Below, in pieces: positions 5,647 through 13,297 of a DNA stretch of 14,546 bases; positions within the stretch are counted from its first letter, which is position 1; each line of letters opens with the position of its first letter. The DNA lies in NCBI GenBank assembly GCA_020058315.1, contig JAGVEK010000001.1, forward strand, positions 1-14,546, read 5' to 3'. Made by a program: the position numbers and the translations under genes. The notes beneath the pieces are model-generated. The model was not told the origin of the DNA. It ran no database searches and worked only from the letters and a program-made list of their open reading frames with translations. Origin of the DNA: Candidatus Zixiibacteriota bacterium (lineage in GTDB: Bacteria; Zixibacteria; MSB-5A5; WJJR01).

Positions 5647-7122
5647 GTGCCTGCGCAGTTCGTCATCCGAGGTCAGGCAGGAGGTCCCGGTTGGGTTGCT
5701 ATTCCGGGCCCGTTTGCCCATCCGCCACCCGGCGAGTGGCATAGTATGCCCATGGACGGCTTCGACGACTGGGAGCGCTTGGCGGACAGTGTGATTGCCC
5801 GGCGGACTGAGCTGGGGATGACTACGCGACAGGAGCTGGCACGAAAAACGGGTCTGAGCTACCGACTTCTGGGGGACCTCGAGCGTGGCACCAGGCCGGT
5901 GTCGGAAGGCTCGCTAGCGATCTTGGAGCAGGTGCTCGGATGGCAGCCCGGTAGCGCGAAGAAGATCTTGGAAGGTGGGGACCCGCGGCCAGCCGCAGAA
6001 GGGGTGGCCTCGGCAACTGTCGCCGGGTCGCCGATGCAAGTTGCAGATGTGGCACCACAGGCTGATCGCGCATTGGACGAAGCATTTCGGCTCGCGTCGA
6101 CAATCATCCGAAGTGGCGACGATTCTGCGGTAACGCGCCTGGGAGAATTCCTCGGGGATTTCGGTCATTCGCTGATGGTTAGCGCAAATAGTCAATCGGA
6201 CTATGAACCACCGAGAGAATCGGACTGGAAGCTGACAATTCCCCGGGCGCGGCCGACAGTGCTTCGCATTGCCCTCGGAGAGTTCCTCCGAGACCAACGG
6301 GTCCATCTCGGAATGTCGATTGAAGAAGTGAGTGAACAGCTAGGTTGCGAGGAGGCCGTACTTCAAAAAGTGGAGGGCGGTGTCGCGAGATTCGGTCGAA
6401 AATCTATACGCCGGGCTCTAACTTCGTACGGTGTCCGCGATCCGAGAATCCATCGCGAGTTCGGCGAGCTCGCGGATACTGCCGATCGATCGGGCTGGTG
6501 GACCAACTACAGTGATGTGCTGCCGGAGTGGTTCGAGCCCTATATGGAGTTGGAGCAGCGCGCTCAAATGATCCGAACGTTTGAGTCCCACTACATCCCT
6601 GGACTTTTGCAAACTCCGGAGTATGCCCGCGCAGTTATCCGACAGATGCTCTCAAGTAATATCGAGCGCCGCGTCTCGGTGCGGATGCACCGGCAGCAGG
6701 TGCTTGTTCGTTCGGGCGGACTGAAGCTGTGGGCGATTATTGATGAGGCTGCGTTCTATCGATCGCCTGAGGGGGCGGATATGAGGGAGCAAATCGCGCA
6801 CCTCATTGAAATTGGTGAGCGGGACAATGTTGTAATTCAGGTCCTGCCCACCTCGCGATACCCCTCCTCAAATCCTGGATCATTTAGTCTCATGAGGATG
6901 TCGCAGTACGACAGTCCCGACTTGGTCTACGTCGAGGAGTTGACAAGCGTATTGTATATGGACCGGCCACACGAGATAGACCAGTACACGCGGCTACTTG
7001 ATCGCATTGGCACCTTCGCTCTTACCCCAGAAGCTACGGCGAAATACCTGCGCGACCTGCTGGACTCTCTCGGTGATTCGTCGGTAGTTGAAGTGGAGTA
7101 TCGGCGGTCGGCCAGCGCATAG
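5647..7122 (+). CDS. Double-HTH regulator with DUF5753 (Scr1-type) domain, 491 aa
   Basis: The protein carries two XRE domains in tandem. HTH 1 is at about 43-104 (SVIARRTELGMTTRQELARK, SYRLLGDLERGTRP). HTH 2 is at about 205-262 (LRIALGEFLRDQRVHLGMSI, QKVEGGVARFG). From about 282 the sequence is classic DUF5753: GWWTNYSDVLPEWFEPYMEL, ESHYIPGLLQTPEYARAVI, then WAIIDEAAFYR and a tail with YVEELTS. A canonical DUF5753 protein has one HTH and about 280 aa, so this looks like a regulator fused to a second HTH module. The GTG at 5647 has AAAGGAA 6-7 nt upstream. Internal ATGs at 5746 and 5752 remove a proline-rich 33-35 residue extension and could be the true start. DUF5753 proteins usually sit beside a small DUF397 gene; none follows. 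Confidence 0.88.
   Translation: MPAQFVIRGQAGGPGWVAIPGPFAHPPPGEWHSMPMDGFDDWERLADSVIARRTELGMTTRQELARKTGLSYRLLGDLERGTRPVSEGSLAILEQVLGWQPGSAKKILEGGDPRPAAEGVASATVAGSPMQVADVAPQADRALDEAFRLASTIIRSGDDSAVTRLGEFLGDFGHSLMVSANSQSDYEPPRESDWKLTIPRARPTVLRIALGEFLRDQRVHLGMSIEEVSEQLGCEEAVLQKVEGGVARFGRKSIRRALTSYGVRDPRIHREFGELADTADRSGWWTNYSDVLPEWFEPYMELEQRAQMIRTFESHYIPGLLQTPEYARAVIRQMLSSNIERRVSVRMHRQQVLVRSGGLKLWAIIDEAAFYRSPEGADMREQIAHLIEIGERDNVVIQVLPTSRYPSSNPGSFSLMRMSQYDSPDLVYVEELTSVLYMDRPHEIDQYTRLLDRIGTFALTPEATAKYLRDLLDSLGDSSVVEVEYRRSASA
5735..5750 (+). promoter_or_regulatory. Candidate operator box 2 (AGTGGCATAGTATGCC)
   Basis: This is the second copy of the box, 121 bp after box 1. It contains the perfect dyad GGCATA-G-TATGCC (5738-5750). 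It covers the in-frame ATG at 5746 and ends just before the ATG at 5752. TAGTAT inside it also fits a -10 element, which would allow a leaderless transcript starting at the internal ATG; no good -35 is visible. Confidence 0.45.
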
Positions 7123-7166
7123 ATGACGCGACTTGCGTAGTGTATTGTGCTTGAGTGCGAATCAAA

Positions 7167-8105
7167 TCAATCGATCATATCAGCGTACGGGTGATAACAT
7201 TGGCCTGTCTTATTTGCGTAGCGCCGCTTCCGTGTCAGCATATCGTCCAGCCCCATATGCCCATCTAGAATGGATACGATGTCGGGGCCTTCCATTGTTA
7301 TGAACGGAGTGCTGTATTTGTAGGTGCTGATCGCATCAGACGTGAATCCGTTCATGCTGACGAACAGTCCGAGTGCGTTTTTAGCGCGACGTTCGACCTT
7401 TTTTGCAAATGTGTCGGCCTGAGCGCGGTCGGTGCGTTGCTTGGTCCATTTGGCCTCGACGATATAGTCGTCCCCGTCGAAGCTGAAGAATCCGTCGATC
7501 TGTTCGGTATCTAATTCGTAGGCAAGCTCGGGTTTAAGTTCGTAAAGGTTGAAAAGATCGTGCAAGAACATTTCGAACGTTTTTCCGCGGACCTGAGGAT
7601 TGGCAATCTTGTGCAGTTCCCAAAAAGCCGCCCGCATCCGCGATAGCGAGCTCCTGAAGTGCTGTTCGGCGGCGCGGCGCTGTTCCGCCATGGCGCGTTC
7701 AGTGGCGAGGCGCTTTTGCGTGTCAAGAATCTGGTCGAACTTCTCGGTTTGTGCTTTGAGTACAGCGACGGCCTTTCGTGCCCTACTGACCTTCTCCTCG
7801 CGGTCTTCAAGGTTGTCGAAGTCTGGGAAGTGAATCATGTCTGCGACATCGAGCATGAGATAGATAGTCGTAGACCGATACTTGGCTTCACCGGCGGTAA
7901 GGCGGTCAACCACCGCCCCCACGATCTCGCGCTTTGAAGGGCCTTTGAAGTCGATACCGGCCAGTACCTCCGGATGGTCACGCAGCGCGGCCTGGAGGAA
8001 CGGTCGCAGGGATCGTTCCTTGTACCAGACAACACTGGATAGCGCCTCGCGCAGTGCGATATAAGCGAGCGGTGAGATTCGGTTGTCCCGCGATGCGAAC
8101 CCCAC
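7167..8105 (-). CDS. PD-(D/E)XK restriction-endonuclease-like protein with coiled-coil N-terminus
   Basis: This 312-aa protein starts at a GTG with GGGGAGG 7 nt upstream. Residues about 1-95 form a helical domain that I do not recognise. About 100-165 is charged and helical, probably a coiled coil (DREEKVSRARKAVAVLKAQT, KRLATERAMAEQRRAAEQHF). The nuclease fold follows: RGKTFEMFLHDLFNLY (173-188, E178), QIDGFFSF with D204, and YIVEAKW with the E217-A-K219 triad, then a helix AQADTFAKKVERRAKNALGL typical of Mrr-like enzymes. All catalytic positions are present, so it is probably active on nucleic acid. No methyltransferase is nearby, which argues against a simple type II restriction system. It is divergent from the vWA/PP2C/kinase operon and convergent with the DUF5753 gene. 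Confidence 0.82.
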   Translation of the reverse strand: MGFASRDNRISPLAYIALREALSSVVWYKERSLRPFLQAALRDHPEVLAGIDFKGPSKREIVGAVVDRLTAGEAKYRSTTIYLMLDVADMIHFPDFDNLEDREEKVSRARKAVAVLKAQTEKFDQILDTQKRLATERAMAEQRRAAEQHFRSSLSRMRAAFWELHKIANPQVRGKTFEMFLHDLFNLYELKPELAYELDTEQIDGFFSFDGDDYIVEAKWTKQRTDRAQADTFAKKVERRAKNALGLFVSMNGFTSDAISTYKYSTPFITMEGPDIVSILDGHMGLDDMLTRKRRYANKTGQCYHPYADMID

Positions 8106-8332
8106 GGCGCCCTCCCCTTAGGTCTTGTCGATCCAGATGTCTGTCCACCCCGCCGGGGCACATGCTCGGCACCTCTGCGACGTGAACGCGCGTCGGGGCT
8201 GCCCGTGGCTCTCATAGCGTACCGAGGTCTTCCTACCCCCGTGCGCGGGTGCGGACCGTCGGCTATTCTCGACTCGCTTGCGTTGAGGGTTCGGAGTGGG
8301 GACTGACAGCACGTCGGCAGGGGGTAGCGCAC
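8106..8332. promoter_or_regulatory. Divergent promoter region between the nuclease gene and the signalling operon
   Basis: These 227 bp separate two divergent starts and must hold both promoters. TATTCT at 8264-8269 is a fair -10 for the plus-strand operon, but the -35 position (gtgcgc) is poor. No clear -35/-10 pair was found for the minus-strand nuclease gene. A shared control region would allow coordinated expression, but I see no operator repeat. Confidence 0.3.
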
Positions 8333-8974
8333 GTGAGCGAGGGTGGGCCTACGTTTTCGCAGGTTCGAACACCGGCGTATGTCACGACGGCCGCAGTTGC
8401 AGGAATCGCGTGCGGCTTGGGTGGACTGAGCTTGGCGATCGTGAGCAGCTCGGGCTGGTTGACGATCGCCCTTGCAGCGCTTGTACCGAGTGCAGCGTCG
8501 GTTCGGGCACTCGCGGCGGACAGTCCGGCACAGCCAGCGCTTGCGGCTGAGGTGCTGGCTACTGCCTTTGGGCTGGTTGCAGTTTGGACGACTCCGGAGA
8601 TCGGGATGATCTTGCTTGCTGCTGTCCTGCTGGTTCCGGTTGCGGGTGGCGAGGTTGTTCGTTGGTTTCGCAGGCAGAAGTCGGGGCGTTTGCGATGGCT
8701 GAGCCTGGTCGCAACAGCGGCCGTCGATGATGGTCGCATCCTGTGGGTGGAGCATGCGAGTCCCCGCGGGCAGCAGACGCAGGTGCTGCTGTTGGATCCC
8801 GATAGTGGGCAAGAGACCTCGCCGCGCTCGTTGTGGGGGCAGTGGCCTTCACGCATCTACGTATGTGTCACGACGGGCCGTCGCGTCCTCGCATCAGCGC
8901 TGGCTGGTGATCCTCTTGCGTACAGGCGGCTCACGAAATATGAAGTCCTGCAACTGAACACGGATGCAATCTGA
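8333..8974 (+). CDS. Hypothetical multi-pass membrane protein, 213 aa, first gene of the signalling operon
   Basis: I chose the GTG at 8333 because GCAGGGGG lies about 8 nt upstream; an in-frame ATG at 8249 lacks a ribosome site. The first part holds four hydrophobic stretches: YVTTAAVAGIACGLGGLSLA, WLTIALAALVPSAASVRALA, LAAEVLATAFGLVAVW and MILLAAVLLVPVAGGEVV. A basic RWFRRQKSGRLRW segment then points to a cytosolic C-terminal domain of about 90 residues that is beta-rich (ILWVEHAS, TQVLLLDPDSG, RIYVCVTTGRRVLASAL). I do not recognise a domain. It is followed after 106 bp by the vWA gene on the same strand, so it may anchor or sense for the phosphorylation module at the membrane. That role is inferred from position. 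Confidence 0.7.
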   Translation: MSEGGPTFSQVRTPAYVTTAAVAGIACGLGGLSLAIVSSSGWLTIALAALVPSAASVRALAADSPAQPALAAEVLATAFGLVAVWTTPEIGMILLAAVLLVPVAGGEVVRWFRRQKSGRLRWLSLVATAAVDDGRILWVEHASPRGQQTQVLLLDPDSGQETSPRSLWGQWPSRIYVCVTTGRRVLASALAGDPLAYRRLTKYEVLQLNTDAI

Positions 8975-9080
8975 GCGGGCCTGTCGGAGGGTCGACGTAC
9001 GGTACGAGTGCGTCGAAGTTCGGGAACGCAAGGGGAACCGCGCGGCCAAACAGGCAGCGCCACTTTGAAGGGAGGGTGTC

Positions 9081-9959
9081 ATGGCGTACTCCGCCGAGAT
9101 CAACCGTCGTCGGCCAGCGTTGCTTCTGCTGATGATTGACCAATCTACCTCGATGGAGGACTCGTGGGCAGGGATCGGGGCCTCCAAGGCCGAGGCACTT
9201 GCCGAAGCAGTCAACAAGACGCTTAGCAATGCAATTGCGCTGTGTAGCAAAGGAACCCAGCGGGTCTATGATTACTTCCAGATCGGCGTTCTCGGCTACG
9301 GAGCTGAGATCAGCCACCAGCTTCCTGGTACACGCCTCGGTGAAATTATCGTGTCGATCGGAGATCTCGCGCGATCGCCGAAACGCGTCGAACAACGCAC
9401 CGCGGAGACGGTCGACGGCGCGGGTCGCAGAGTCCTTGTCGAGCAGCCTTTTGCCGTCTGGGTTGACCCGGTCGCCTACGGCATGACACCGATGACCGCA
9501 GCGTTCCGCGCTGCGGAACCTGTTGTAGCGTCCTGGTGTTCGGACCACGCGGACAGCTTTCCGCCGCTGGTTGTGAACATTACCGATGGCGAGAGCACCG
9601 ACGGTGATCCCACCGCAGCGGCTGAGCGGATTATGTCGCTTGGAACCAACGATGGGGCGGCGCTGGTGTTCAACGTGCACCTTTCCGGTATTCAACAGGA
9701 GCCGTTTGCCTATCCCAGTAGTGCTGCTGGCTTGCCTAACGACAACGCCGAGCTGCTGTTCGGCATGTCGAGCGAGTTGCCGCCGGGGATGTTCGAGGCA
9801 GCGCGCGGACAGGGACTTGCGATCGATACCGGCGCTCGCGGATTCCTCTACAACGCCGACGCCACCACTGTCTTCAAGTTCCTTGACCTCGGTACTCGCG
9901 CCGTGACGCCTACCGGCTTGAAAGAGCTCACTACCGGTCTGCAGGCCTTGGGCCAGTAG
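9081..9959 (+). CDS. von Willebrand factor A domain protein (TerY-like), 292 aa
   Basis: This single-domain vWA protein has no signal peptide and is probably cytosolic. The complete MIDAS metal site is visible: LLLMIDQSTSMED (D20, S22, S24), MTPMTAAF (T136) and VVNITDGESTDGD (D169). After the MIDAS core, AALVFNVHLSG and ARGFLYNADATTVFKFLDL finish the Rossmann-like fold. The ATG at 9081 has GAAGGGAGGG just upstream. The PP2C gene starts 12 bp after its stop and the kinase gene overlaps the PP2C gene, giving the vWA-phosphatase-kinase order of the TerY-P triad described in comparative genomics of tellurite/stress systems. In such modules the vWA protein is thought to be a metal-dependent scaffold or phosphorylation target. 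No TerD/TerC genes are in the window. Confidence 0.9.
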   Translation: MAYSAEINRRRPALLLLMIDQSTSMEDSWAGIGASKAEALAEAVNKTLSNAIALCSKGTQRVYDYFQIGVLGYGAEISHQLPGTRLGEIIVSIGDLARSPKRVEQRTAETVDGAGRRVLVEQPFAVWVDPVAYGMTPMTAAFRAAEPVVASWCSDHADSFPPLVVNITDGESTDGDPTAAAERIMSLGTNDGAALVFNVHLSGIQQEPFAYPSSAAGLPNDNAELLFGMSSELPPGMFEAARGQGLAIDTGARGFLYNADATTVFKFLDLGTRAVTPTGLKELTTGLQALGQ

Positions 9960-9971
9960 GGCAGGTATGAA

Positions 9972-10679
9972 ATGACAGCCGAACCGGTGGTGCTGGCGAA
10001 CAGTGTTCCGAAGCCAGGTGAGGTTGACTCCGACAACGAAGATCGGGTTGCATTTTGTTCGGGGCGGATCGCGATGTCTGATGGCGCATCGCGAACTGCT
10101 CGCGCCGAGGTATGGGCCGAGCTCCTCGTTGAGTCTTTTGCACAGGACGCATCAGACCCGTTGGGGCCGGCCCGGCTCGAACTGCTTCGTGCCGAGTGGC
10201 TCGACCGGGTTGCTAGTCCGGACTTGCCGTGGTATGCCCAGTCGAAAATCGCGGATGGCGGTGCAGCGACCTACCTCTCAGTCGAGATCGACACTGGTCG
10301 TGCACGATTCGCAGCTGTGGGCATTGGAGACACATGCCTACTACATGTGCGAGGTGGCGACATCCTCCTGGCTGGCCCGCTCACGCGGCCAGACCAATTC
10401 GGTCGAAGTCCGGCACTGGTGTCTACGCGGGTTGGTGACGCTGGGCATACCGGCGATCGATGGGAATGCACCACCACGTATAAGAACGGCGATGCACTCA
10501 TCATCGCCACCGATGCTGCAGCCGCCTTCCTTCTCGGGGCGCCGACCGATGCCCTGCAGGAGCTCATCCATACCGACGTGCTGAACGACAGCGAAGAGTA
10601 CTCGGACTGGGTCAATTTCGCGCGGAGCCAGGGCGGTATGGCTTCCGACGACACGACGATCTGCGTGGTGCGCTTATGA
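9972..10679 (+). CDS. PP2C-family serine/threonine phosphatase, 235 aa
   Basis: This metal-dependent protein phosphatase is predicted to reverse the action of the adjacent kinase. PP2C motifs are present in order: DSDNEDRVAF (19-28, with N22-E23-D24), IAMSDGAS (33-40, metal ligand D37), FAAVGIGDTCLLHV (113-126), GDALIIATDAAAAFL (163-177, D171) and the closing SDDTTICVV (225-233, D226/D227). It is shorter than the typical 240-260 residues and lacks any sensor or membrane region, so it is a stand-alone cytosolic enzyme. Its last codons overlap the kinase start by 4 bp (ATGA), which implies translational coupling and fixed stoichiometry with the kinase. Confidence 0.88.
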   Translation: MTAEPVVLANSVPKPGEVDSDNEDRVAFCSGRIAMSDGASRTARAEVWAELLVESFAQDASDPLGPARLELLRAEWLDRVASPDLPWYAQSKIADGGAATYLSVEIDTGRARFAAVGIGDTCLLHVRGGDILLAGPLTRPDQFGRSPALVSTRVGDAGHTGDRWECTTTYKNGDALIIATDAAAAFLLGAPTDALQELIHTDVLNDSEEYSDWVNFARSQGGMASDDTTICVVRL

Positions 10680-12889
10680 CATTGCCAAGCCTGCTGGAGT
10701 ACCAGCAAGCAGTTAACCACCCCGCTCTGGCCTTTCCGCGAGACCCCGCGCTGGCCGGCGGTGTCGCGGAGAAGACGCCGCTGGGTATCGCGGCGGTCGC
10801 ATCAGGCGGCTTCGCAGCCACATTCAAAGTGACGGGAGCCGATGGCAAGCGCTTCGCAGTCCGGTGTTTCCACAAGCAGGGCAATGACTCAACGTTGGCG
10901 CAGCGCTACGAGCAAATCGATCGATTCGTGGCCGCGCACCCCGATTTGGGGTTCATGGTCGATGTTCAATACGACCCCACAGGGATCACTGTTCTTGGTC
11001 GCCAGTTTCCAACAGTTCGGATGCCATGGGTGGATGGCGATCCGCTAGGGGACTGGGTCGACGACCACTACGACGAACCTGACCTGATCGATGCCGTTCG
11101 CCGCGGAATCTCCTCAGCAGTGTCAACACTCGGTGGAATTGGGGTTGCACACGGAGATCTGCAGCACGGCAACATCATCGTTGGCCCAGGCGAGTCGATC
11201 TCCCTGATCGATTACGACGGAATGTATCTGCCCGAGCTTGCCCCCTACGGTGCCGCTGAGCGAGGCCATCCCAACTACCAACACCCCACGCGGAACGATG
11301 CAACATACGATCAGCATCTGGATACGTTCTCGGCGTATCTCATCGACTTGTCGCTCGAAGCAATCGCTCTCGACCCTGACCTTTGGGACACCTTCGGTGG
11401 CGGGGGTCAGAATCTGCTTTTCAGCGCGACCGACTTCGTCGATCCCGATGCCTCTGACGTGTTCAAAGCTCTTCTCAACACACCGCTGGCACCACGTGTG
11501 CAGCGCCTACGCGGTGCCTGCCTCACCGACTATGAAAGTGTTGCCCGCGCGCTGCGGGGCGAACCTACCGCGCCTCGAACGTCATTGGGAGCGGCCCGGA
11601 CTGCTCTTGATGTCATCACGGCAACCGAAGCGGTGCAGCTGCGCAGCCTGGAAGGCGACCAACGCACAGTTTCTGGTGTAGTCAAGGTGGCCCGTACGAC
11701 TTACGACAATCGGAAGAGGCCGATCGTCTTCCTCAACTTTGGCGACTACCGTCGAGGCGACTTCACGATCGTCGCCTTCGGCGATGTGGCGAAGGACCTG
11801 CATCGCCTGTATGGAGGCGTGAAGCTTCCCGAACTCGCCGGGAAGAGCGTCACGATCACTGGCCTCATCACCTTGTACCAGAGCAAGTACTCGATGAATC
11901 CGACGCCCCAGATTCAGCTCAACCGGGCGAAACAACTTCAGATTCAGTTGGCGCCGGGAACACGTCCCACTCCCAGTACGTCGACTGTTCGTCCTCAGAC
12001 GACTAGCAACAGCCGCCCGCAAGCTGGTCGACCCGCGCAGAGCTTCCGGCAGCCCCCAGCATCTGCCGCTAGCACAACCGCAGCCTCTCCCCGTGCCACG
12101 GTGAAGTCCCAGCTGCCAACAGGAGCGACGCCCGCCGGCGATCTGCTGAGTGCAATGGCCGCTCGCTTTCCGACTCCCGCAGCGACGACACCACTTCGAC
12201 CCAAAACGCCAGCAGCTCGGAAGACCACGGAACCGAGGCGATCACCACAGCCAGCGGGTAAGCCGAAGCCCCCATCCAAACCTGAATACCAAACTTCGCA
12301 GCAGGTCTGGACGCCAGCTACTCGTCCAACGATGCCCTACGTCCACACGGCACCGCCTTCATTTGCCACAAGCCACGTTGCTGGGACGGTGCGGCGGCGG
12401 CGGAGCTTTCGATCAGCCAGACGTAGTCGGCGCAGCGTGCCTGGGTGGGTCTACCTCGTCGCGGTGCTAATGGTTGCCGGACTTCTGGCCCTCGCCAGTC
12501 CTGATCGACCGTCTGCGGAGCAGGAGCCCCCGGCCCCGGTGCAGTTCCGGTCTCTCAGCGGAAACTTAGCGTGCATGGTGACCTTCGGTAACCCACAGGT
12601 CATTCGGTGTGATGCGAAAACCATTCATTACCAGCCGTTCCCACCGGCAGTGGAGTGCAATCAACCATCCTGGGGCCACACGATCGTCCTCACCGCAGGT
12701 GGGGCTGCCGAGTTTGTGTGTGCGGCTGAGTCGCTCATCGATGAATCGCTTCCAGTGATCGCCTACGGCACGTCGCGCGTGGAGGGGCCCTTCGCATGTG
12801 ACAGTGACAAATTCCTTGGCATCACGTGCCGAGATTGGGGGACTGGTAGAGGCTTCCGAATCGAACGTGACTCATTCGAACTATTCTGA
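10676..12889 (+). CDS. Kinase-like / OB-fold / transmembrane / Cys-rich sensor protein, 737 aa
   Basis: The N-terminal protein-kinase domain (about 35-300) shows a glycine loop VASGGFAATF (41-50), a catalytic loop VAHGDLQHGNIIV (157-169, D161 and N166) and LIDYDGMYLPEL (177-188) in place of DFG. The usual VAIK lysine is Arg in FAVRCFHK (60-67), so K67 or another residue must serve, or catalysis is altered. About 328-425 is an OB-fold-like domain (TVSGVVKVAR, IVFLNFGDYRRGDFTIVAFG, GKSVTITGLI). A long Pro/Thr/Ala-rich linker follows to about 585, then one transmembrane helix (589-609, GWVYLVAVLMVAGLLALAS). The exported tail of about 120 residues carries six cysteines (probably three disulfides) and resembles a secreted actinobacterial domain opening SLSGNLAC. 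It is the kinase member of the triad; the topology suggests an outside sensor linked to an inside kinase and nucleic-acid-binding fold. Confidence 0.85.
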   Translation: MTLPSLLEYQQAVNHPALAFPRDPALAGGVAEKTPLGIAAVASGGFAATFKVTGADGKRFAVRCFHKQGNDSTLAQRYEQIDRFVAAHPDLGFMVDVQYDPTGITVLGRQFPTVRMPWVDGDPLGDWVDDHYDEPDLIDAVRRGISSAVSTLGGIGVAHGDLQHGNIIVGPGESISLIDYDGMYLPELAPYGAAERGHPNYQHPTRNDATYDQHLDTFSAYLIDLSLEAIALDPDLWDTFGGGGQNLLFSATDFVDPDASDVFKALLNTPLAPRVQRLRGACLTDYESVARALRGEPTAPRTSLGAARTALDVITATEAVQLRSLEGDQRTVSGVVKVARTTYDNRKRPIVFLNFGDYRRGDFTIVAFGDVAKDLHRLYGGVKLPELAGKSVTITGLITLYQSKYSMNPTPQIQLNRAKQLQIQLAPGTRPTPSTSTVRPQTTSNSRPQAGRPAQSFRQPPASAASTTAASPRATVKSQLPTGATPAGDLLSAMAARFPTPAATTPLRPKTPAARKTTEPRRSPQPAGKPKPPSKPEYQTSQQVWTPATRPTMPYVHTAPPSFATSHVAGTVRRRRSFRSARRSRRSVPGWVYLVAVLMVAGLLALASPDRPSAEQEPPAPVQFRSLSGNLACMVTFGNPQVIRCDAKTIHYQPFPPAVECNQPSWGHTIVLTAGGAAEFVCAAESLIDESLPVIAYGTSRVEGPFACDSDKFLGITCRDWGTGRGFRIERDSFELF

Positions 12890-13297
12890 CCAACAGCCTG
12901 CGAACCGGAGGAGCGAAGCTCATGGAGGTCGGACAGGAGTACGTCACCGAGCAGGCACGTTCGCCACATCCGAGTGGACCCACATCCTCGCGATTGAGCA
13001 GCGAGGCGATCGCCGCGCGTGGACATCAAGCTTCTGCACAGCGCGGCAATCGAGGCCGGGGCCAAGTGCCTCAGTGCCCCTCGCGCCACTTGATCGACCT
13101 CGTCGGCGAGAAAGATCCGCAGCATCGCGCAACTACTCGAAGTAGAGCGCGAGCAGGAGCGCACCACGCGAGGTCAGCGAATCGCCCGCGTTGGATACAG
13201 AAGAACCACACAAATCCTTGAGAATAATGACCGCTGCGGCCCATTTTGTATATCCCGCGCAGCAAATCAAGTAGCGAAAGACTATGGGAGCTGGAAT
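12890..13297 (+). pseudogene. Decayed or frameshifted small gene between kinase and ATPase
   Basis: An ATG at 12922 with an excellent GGAGGAG ribosome site opens MEVGQEYVTEQARS, continuing to 13221, but the later residues are low-complexity and basic, unlike a real protein. Protein-like pieces lie in the other two frames: GTFATSEWTHILAIEQRGD (12951-13007) in one, and DIKLLHSAAIEAGAKCLSAP followed later by KIRSIAQLLEVEREQERTTR in another. The last of these runs in frame into the ATPase gene without a start codon. This pattern fits a gene broken by more than one frameshift. I cannot name the family. No terminator or repeat was seen here. Confidence 0.35.

Noticed and set aside
7123..7166. Possible bidirectional terminator between the convergent DUF5753 and nuclease genes
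   Set aside because: Only a 4-bp stem (ACGC/GCGT) without a T-run was found, which is too weak to call.
7835..8812. 325-codon minus-strand frame across the nuclease start, intergenic region and membrane-protein gene
   Set aside because: Arg/Pro/Ser-rich composition, no recognisable domain, and it spans two opposite real genes; typical antisense shadow in GC-rich DNA.
8931..9695. 254-codon minus-strand frame opposite the vWA gene
   Set aside because: Antisense to an intact MIDAS protein with a good ribosome site; no motif of its own.
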